NCBI GenBank assembly: GCA_963712955.1
Contig: CAVQKF010000004.1
Coordinates: forward strand, 62,001-126,000
Length of the DNA stretch: 64,000 bases
Source of the DNA: DATFVJ01 sp963712955
Lineage (GTDB): Bacteria; Actinomycetota; Actinomycetes; Streptosporangiales; Streptosporangiaceae
Reading direction: 5' to 3'
Below, in pieces: positions 58,777 to 64,000 of the stretch. The translations under genes were made by a program, and so were the position numbers. The notes under the pieces were generated by a model. It saw only the letters and a program-made list of their open reading frames with translations. It was not told the DNA's origin and did not search any database. Numbering within the stretch: the first letter of the stretch is position 1; the number at the start of each line of letters is the position of its first letter.

Positions 58777-58883
58777 CTAGGAACCTGCTGAATAACACCT
58801 TTTGCGATCACTCCGCAGGGCTCTGACCTGCGAACTTATAAGCGCAATCGGTCGAATTTAGGCCTTGTTCAGCAGGCTCCTAG
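58777..58883. mobile_element. 107-bp MITE-like element with CTAG target duplication
   Basis: The left end CTAGGAACCTGCTGAATAAC and right end (reverse complement) CTAGGAGCCTGCTGAACAAG form imperfect terminal inverted repeats of about 20 bp. CTAG flanks the GGA ends on both sides and fits a YTAR target duplication as used by IS5-group elements. The interior (about 60 bp, AT-richer than the surroundings) has no coding capacity. It is inserted 2 bp after the HD-GYP/LuxR stop codon and probably was moved in trans by an IS5-family transposase elsewhere. Confidence 0.72.
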
Positions 58884-59102
58884 CATGAGCGCGCGGCATG
58901 GGCCTTGCCTTTGCGGGGACATGTGTGGGCCCGGGTGTTGCGCAGCCCGAGCACGTGAGCAGGCAAAGCCAAGCATGGGTAACGTGTTACATACTGGACG
59001 GACCTGCGCGCGACCCCTACGGTTAGTCAAGGGTCCGTAAATCTTCACTATGATCCTGGTAAAGTCTGGCCGTCGCGGTGGGTTGGCCTGGGGGGTCAGG
59101 TC

Positions 59103-62100
59103 ATGTACGAGATTTCTCTGCTCGGCGAGCAGCGTGTCGCCGTGGACGGCGCGGTCGTGGTCGCGTTGCGGTCGCCACGAGCGATGGCTCTGCTCGGCTT
59201 CCTGCTGGTTCATCGCAACGCGCCCCAGCGGCGGGAGTATATTGCCGCCCAGTTCTGGCCGGATTCCACGGACGCCCAGGCACGGACCAACCTGCGCAGG
59301 GAACTGCACTCGCTGCGAGCAGGGCTGCCGCAGGTGGACCGGTGGCTGGCCGCCGATGCCGGGACGTTGCTGTGGCGGCTCGATCATGACTGCCATCTGG
59401 ATGTCGCCGTCTTTGAGGCCGCCGCCGATGCGGCGTCGACGGCGCTCACGGCGGCCGATGAGGTCGCGTTCCGCTTGGCTGCGTCGGACGCCGTGCGGGT
59501 GTACCGCGGTGAGTTGATGCCCGCGCTGTATGACGACTGGGTGGCCGCCGAGCGTGACCGGCTGCACCGCAGGTGCCTGACCCTGCTGGACCAGCTGATC
59601 GCGCTGGACCGGGACGCTGGTGCCTACGGAGAGGCGATCGAAAGGGCGCGCCGGCGGATCGATCTCGAGCCTCTTGAGGAGGTCGGGTACCGTACGCTGC
59701 TGCAGTTGCAGGCCCTGTCCGGGGATCGGGCGGCGGCCCTGCAGACGTACCACCGATGCACGTCGATTCTGGAGCGTGAGCTTGGGGTCGCGCCGGACGT
59801 CGCGACCACGGCCGAGTACGAGCGGCTGGCTTGCCACCAGCCGCCGGGGCTGGCCGCGGCGTATTCGGCGGCGGTGACGCCGGCGATGCCGGCACGGCTG
59901 GCAGCGCCGACGGCGAGCACGGTCCCGACGGCCAGTCCAGTCCGGCTGGTCGGCCGAGAGCGCGAGCTGGGCCTGCTGCAAGCACGCTGGCAGCAGGCCC
60001 TTGATGGCGTGGCAGGCTTCGCCGTGGTCACCGGCGAGGCCGGTGTCGGCAAGAGCAGGCTGCTTGACGAACTGTCGTCCTTGGTTCAGCGTGCCGGGTT
60101 CGACACCATGCGTGCCCGCTGCTTCGCCGCCCGCGGGCGGCTTGCCCTGGCCCCGGTGTCGGAGTGGCTGCGCAGCCCGGCGCTGCGGTCCGTCCGCAGT
60201 GGGCTCGAGCCGGTGTGGGCCCGGGAGGTCGACCGTCTCGTGCCGCCGAGGGACGCCGACCCGATGGCCCCGCTGCGTCCGATGGCCGACGCCTGGCAAC
60301 GTCATAGGTTCTTCGAAGGCCTGGCCAGGGCGGTGCTGTCAACCGGGCGGCCCGGCTCTCCTGGTGCTGGATGATCTTCAGTGGTGTGACGAGGACACCC
60401 TCGCCTGGCTGCAGTTGCTGCTGCATCTGGGCCAGGGTCATCCAGTGCTTGTCGTTGCCGCGACACGGCAAGAAGAGGTTGACGGCAATGCCGAGCTGAC
60501 GGAGATGCTGCGGGTACTCCGCTCAGCGGGCCAGGTAACCGACGTGGGCCTCACGCCACTGGACGCCGAGCGGTCCGCTGAGCTGGCCGGCGGGGTTCTC
60601 GGCACCACGCTCGCACGCCGGGAAGCGGAATGGCTGTTTAACGCGACCGGGGGCTACCCGCTGTTCGTCATCGAATCGGTCCGGGCACACGTGCTGGGCA
60701 GCCCCGGCGCCATGCATGCCCCTGACGCGCGGCAATCCCCGCCGGCCGGCGACACCGTGGCGACCCTGGGTAACCTCAACCCGCCGGATCCGGGGCCCCA
60801 GGTCCGCGCCGTGCTCGCCGGCCGGATAACGCAGGCGGGCCCGGCTGCCCGCGAGGTCGCGGAACTGGCCGCGGTAATAGGACGCGACTTCACCCTCGAA
60901 CTCCTCACCGAGGCCAGCGATCTCGACAGCGACGTGGTGGTCGGGGCGGTGGACGAGCTCTGGCGCCGGCGGATCATCCGCGAGCACGCGCCGGCCAGCT
61001 ACGACTACTTCCACGATCTGCTGCGCGACACCGCTTACAGCGAGATCAGCCCACCGCGGCGCCGGCTTCTGCACCGCCGTGTGGCCCAGGCGCTTGAGCT
61101 GATCCACGCTGACGATCCGGGCGTCGCCGCCGCGGCCATGGCCTACCAGTACGAGCGGGCCGACCGCCCGGCCCGCGCGGTGCCGCATCACGTGCGGGCC
61201 GCAGAGGTCGCGACAGCGGTGTTCGCCAACCAGAAGGCCACCCGCCATTACCGGCGCGCCGCCGAACTCCTGCAGCACACCCCCTCGGGCCGCGATCGCG
61301 ACGGCAGCGAACTGGCGATCCGCCACGCCATGGCCGCCCCGCTCAACGCGCAGTACGGCTACGCTTCGGCCGAGCTGCAGACTGTCCTCGAGCGTGCCCG
61401 CGATCTTGCTGAACGGCTGGGCGACACCCGGCTGCAGTTGCTCAGCCTCGTGGGGTTGTTCGCTGTCCGTTACGTGCAGGGGCGCATAGCCGAGTCCTAC
61501 GAGATCGCCAACCGCAGCCTGGAGCTGAGCCACCTCCACCCCGACGTCACGGGGCACGCGCACTTCGCCGTGGCTGGCTCGGCAACGAGCCTGGCGCTGC
61601 ATGAACAGTCGCTGCGGCACTTCGCCCTGGCCCATGAGCTGTGTTACGACGCGGTGCCCGCGCTGGTCGGCACCCGCCTCGAGGTACACGCACGGGCATG
61701 GTCAGCCCATGCTCTGTGGCTGCTCGGCCGCGACGAGGAGTCGCTTCACTGGTGCGATTGGGCGATTTCGCGGGCCGAGGAGGTGGAACACCCGTACAGC
61801 CTCGCCGTAGCGCTTTCCTATGCGGCGATAACCCACCAGCTGCGCGGCGATGTGCAGGGCACGCTGGAATTCGCCAGCCGGGTCAGGGAGATTTGCGCTC
61901 GCTACGACTTCGCTTACTACGGCAACTGGGGGCTGATCCTGACGGGCTGGTGCATGGGCGGCAGCGATGGCACCGACCAGATCCGCGAAGGGCTTGGCAG
62001 GCTTCGTGACCAGGGGGCGTTCGCCCGCCAGCCGTATTACCTGGCCTTGCTCGCTGAAACCCTCATCTCAGCCGGGCAGGGCGACTCAGCAGGCGCGGTG

Positions 62101-62484
62101 CTTGAATCGGCACGCGCTGCGGCGGCCGTCCACGACGACCGCTGGTGGCTGCCGGAGCTTTACCGGCTGGACGCCAGGCGCTACCAGGGCCCGGCCGGGG
62201 AGCAGCTGCTGCGCCGCGCGATCGCCATCGCTGAGCAGCAGGGCAGCAAGGCGCTGGTCCGCCGCGCCACCGACGACCTGGCACACCGAGAGCACGCAAC
62301 CAGAACGAACACCGAACGCTCCGCGAACGCCTCGCTGCCTACGCTCCTGGCAATGCCGAGCCGATCACGCGGCCGGCCGAGTCCGGGGAGCAGCCATGAC
62401 CACGACAGCACAGCCGGCCCTGTTCGACACGCTCAAGACGGCAATGCGGGGGCCGGTGATCCAGCCAGCGGACGACGGTTATGA
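59103..62484 (+). pseudogene. AfsR/SARP-like regulator with ATPase and TPR domains, one frameshift
   Basis: The repaired protein of about 1,126 residues has a winged-helix-like start (MYEISLLGEQRVAVDGAVVV, NLRRELHSLRAGLP) and a bacterial transcriptional activator (BTAD) domain (LMPALYDDWVAAERDRLHRR). An AAA/NB-ARC-like ATPase follows with Walker A GEAGVGKSR and Walker B LLVLDDLQWCDEDTLAWL, then a long TPR region. One extra G in the GG/CC run near 60354 stops the first frame at 60374. The rest is open from 60001 to 62484 in another frame. Its end overlaps the FAD oxidase gene by 89 bp. Large regulators of this type control secondary metabolism, and the adjacent oxidase is a candidate target. 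Confidence 0.83.
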
Positions 62485-63784
62485 GGCGGCCAGGGCCGTC
62501 TACAACGCGATGATCGACCGGCGGCCGGCGGCGATCGCCCGCTGCGCCGACGCCGGCGACGTCATGACATCTGTCCGGTTCGCACGCGAGCATGAGCTGA
62601 CCGTCTCGGTGCGTGGCGGCGGGCACAACGCCGGCGGCCTGGGCGTGTGGGATGGCGCCCTTGTCATCGACCTGTCGGCCATGCACGGGGTACGTGTCGA
62701 TCCTGCCGCCAAGACCGTGCGCGTCGAGGGCGGCAGCGTCTGGGGTGACGTCGACCATGCAACAAACGCGTTTGGCCTGGCCACCCCGTCCGGCATTCTG
62801 TCGACCACGGGGGTGGGTGGCCTCACGCTCGGCGGCGGGATCGGTAACCTGTCCCGGCGTTTCGGACTCACCGTTGACAATCTGCTCGCCGCCGACGTGG
62901 TACTCGCCGACGGCTCATTTGTCACCGCAAGCGCCGACGCGCACCCGGACCTGTTCTGGGCGCTTAAAGGCGGTGGCGGCAACTTCGGCGTGGTGACCTC
63001 GTTCGAGTTCCGCTGCCACGATGTCGGCATGGTCGTCGCCGGACCCGTCTTCTATGACATCGCCGATGCCACCGAGGTCATGCGCTGGTACCGGGAGGTG
63101 CAGCCCAGCCTGCCTGAGGAGCTCAGCGGCTGGTTCGCGCTGCTCACCATTCCGCCGGCCCCGCTCTTCCCTGAATCGCTCTGGTTGCGCAAGGCGTGCG
63201 GGATCGTCTGGTGCTACACCGGCCCGGCCGACCGCGCCGACGAGGTGCTCGCGCCGGTCCGCGCCTTCGGCTCACCGCTCCTCGACGGCATCCAGCCAAT
63301 GCCCTTCCCCGTCTTGCAGAGCGTTTTCGACGCGCTGTACCCCGCCGGTCTGCAGTGGTACTGGCGAGCCGACTTCTTCAGCGAGATCTCGGATGAGGCG
63401 ATCGGTATCCACCAGGAATTCGGCGAGGCGCTGCCCACCCCCCATTCGACGATGCACATGTACCCCATCGACGGGGCGGTGCACCGCGTCGGCCCCGAAG
63501 CTACCGCATTCGCCTACCGGAGCGCCGGCTGGGCCGGGGTCATCGTCGGGGTCGACCCGGACCCGGCCAACGCCGGCAAGATCAAGGACTGGGCGGTGCG
63601 CTACTGGGACGCGCTGCACCCCACCTCCGCCGGCGGAGCGTACGTGAACTTCATGATGGACGAAGGGACCGATCGAGTGCGGGCCTCCTACGGCCCCAAC
63701 TACGACCGGCTCGCCCGCATCAAGGCCAGCTACGACCCGGGCAACTTCTTCCGGATCAACCAGAACATCCCGCCGGCCGGCTGA
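62396..63784 (+). CDS. FAD-linked oxidoreductase, berberine-bridge-enzyme type
   Basis: The ATG follows GGGGAGCAG and lies inside the 3' end of the regulator gene. The 462-residue protein has an FAD_binding_4 (PCMH-type) domain: LTVSVRGGGHNAGGLGVWDG, where the His of GGGHN usually carries FAD by an 8-alpha bond. It continues with GGLTLGGGIGNLSRRFGLTV and DLFWALKGGGGNFGVVTSFE. A BBE C-terminal motif (RASYGPNYDRLARIKASYDP, GNFFRINQNI) ends it. No cysteine is seen at the usual second attachment site, so single covalent attachment is likely. These enzymes oxidise alcohols, sugars or amines with O2, often in antibiotic pathways. No signal peptide is present. Confidence 0.92.
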   Translation: MTTTAQPALFDTLKTAMRGPVIQPADDGYEAARAVYNAMIDRRPAAIARCADAGDVMTSVRFAREHELTVSVRGGGHNAGGLGVWDGALVIDLSAMHGVRVDPAAKTVRVEGGSVWGDVDHATNAFGLATPSGILSTTGVGGLTLGGGIGNLSRRFGLTVDNLLAADVVLADGSFVTASADAHPDLFWALKGGGGNFGVVTSFEFRCHDVGMVVAGPVFYDIADATEVMRWYREVQPSLPEELSGWFALLTIPPAPLFPESLWLRKACGIVWCYTGPADRADEVLAPVRAFGSPLLDGIQPMPFPVLQSVFDALYPAGLQWYWRADFFSEISDEAIGIHQEFGEALPTPHSTMHMYPIDGAVHRVGPEATAFAYRSAGWAGVIVGVDPDPANAGKIKDWAVRYWDALHPTSAGGAYVNFMMDEGTDRVRASYGPNYDRLARIKASYDPGNFFRINQNIPPAG

Positions 63785-63883
63785 CCGCAGGCGGTCGCCG
63801 AGGTTCGCTGACCTCGCCGAGCACCCAGGCGCCGAGGACGGTGCCCAGACCCGCATTGCGGATGGATACAGGGACCGGGGGCA

Positions 63884-63923
63884 CCTGGCTGGTCGGCATG
63901 TCACGGGATGCCGACCAGCCAGG
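63884..63923 (+). terminator. Perfect 16-bp hairpin after the FAD oxidase
   Basis: CCTGGCTGGTCGGCAT (63884-63899) and ATGCCGACCAGCCAGG (63908-63923) are exact reverse complements around an 8-nt loop (GTCACGGG). The hairpin is 100 bp after the oxidase stop, with no T-run. It is the best terminator candidate at the right edge; nothing else is seen in 63785-64000. Confidence 0.75.
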
Positions 63924-64000
63924 TAAGCCATCGATTTGCTGAGCTGGTGTCGGTGGTGCCGACTGGTTCCAGCCTCCGGCTGGGGCCGGCGTGGGCGGAT

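Overview
The window is very GC-rich, uses GTG and ATG starts behind GGAGG-type ribosome binding sites, and carries several F420-dependent luciferase-like oxidoreductases, a DtxR/IdeR-type iron box, LuxR/LAL and AfsR-like regulators and many lipoproteins. This points to a chromosomal segment of a filamentous or soil actinomycete (Actinomycetia). I cannot name the genus. No tRNA, rRNA, CRISPR, phage or plasmid genes were seen.

Layout. 1-3 kb: iron uptake genes efeO-efeB (efeB runs off the left edge) with an upstream iron box, and a PCuAC-type lipoprotein. 3.5-8.7 kb: an acyl-CoA synthetase, a collapsed LLM oxidoreductase remnant, a hypothetical protein, a DMT exporter and an unusual phosphoribosyltransferase/PLP-enzyme fusion. 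8.9-11.7 kb: a sulfonate-type ABC transporter (binding protein, ATPase, permease), divergent from the fusion gene. 12-18 kb: a pseudokinase with a discoidin-like tail, small membrane and lipoproteins, and a repeat-rich RDD protein. 18.7-23.8 kb: a second, complete alkanesulfonate operon (leader peptide, ssuC, ssuB, ssuA, ssuD, FMN reductase). 23.8-26.4 kb: an MFS exporter with a divergent TetR regulator. 27-31.9 kb: SPFH/NfeD pair, glycosyltransferase, and an HTH/Clp-N-domain pair behind a large inverted-repeat operator. 32-37.5 kb: kinase-LLM fusion, DUF5709, NAD kinase and a decayed NhaA-thioredoxin gene. 38-45.8 kb: membrane and secreted hypotheticals, a LAL regulator and an XRE regulator. 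45.8-53.2 kb: MFS exporter, FGGY kinase-PadR-membrane protein run, YCII, NUDIX and FHA proteins. 53.4-64 kb: Lon protease, threonine aldolase, a tandem HD-GYP/LuxR pair, a miniature inverted-repeat element, an AfsR-like regulator and a BBE-type FAD oxidase.

Functional themes. Sulfur scavenging appears twice: the 18.7-23.8 kb operon can import an alkanesulfonate and release sulfite with reduced flavin, and its leader peptide suggests control by sulfur or cysteine supply. Iron uptake is probably repressed by an IdeR/DmdR homologue. Several regulator genes have a convincing palindromic site in front of them (TetR, PadR, HTH/ClpN, lon).

Two window-wide oddities matter for a reader. First, at least ten conserved genes are interrupted by one or two small indels, mostly in G/C runs, and nhaA by many; this may be assembly error rather than gene death. 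Second, short tandem repeats are common. Those in coding regions are nearly all multiples of 3 (15, 18, 33, 36, 54 bp) and lengthen protein tails or linkers, while intergenic ones have units of 9, 16, 17, 20, 25 and 28 bp.
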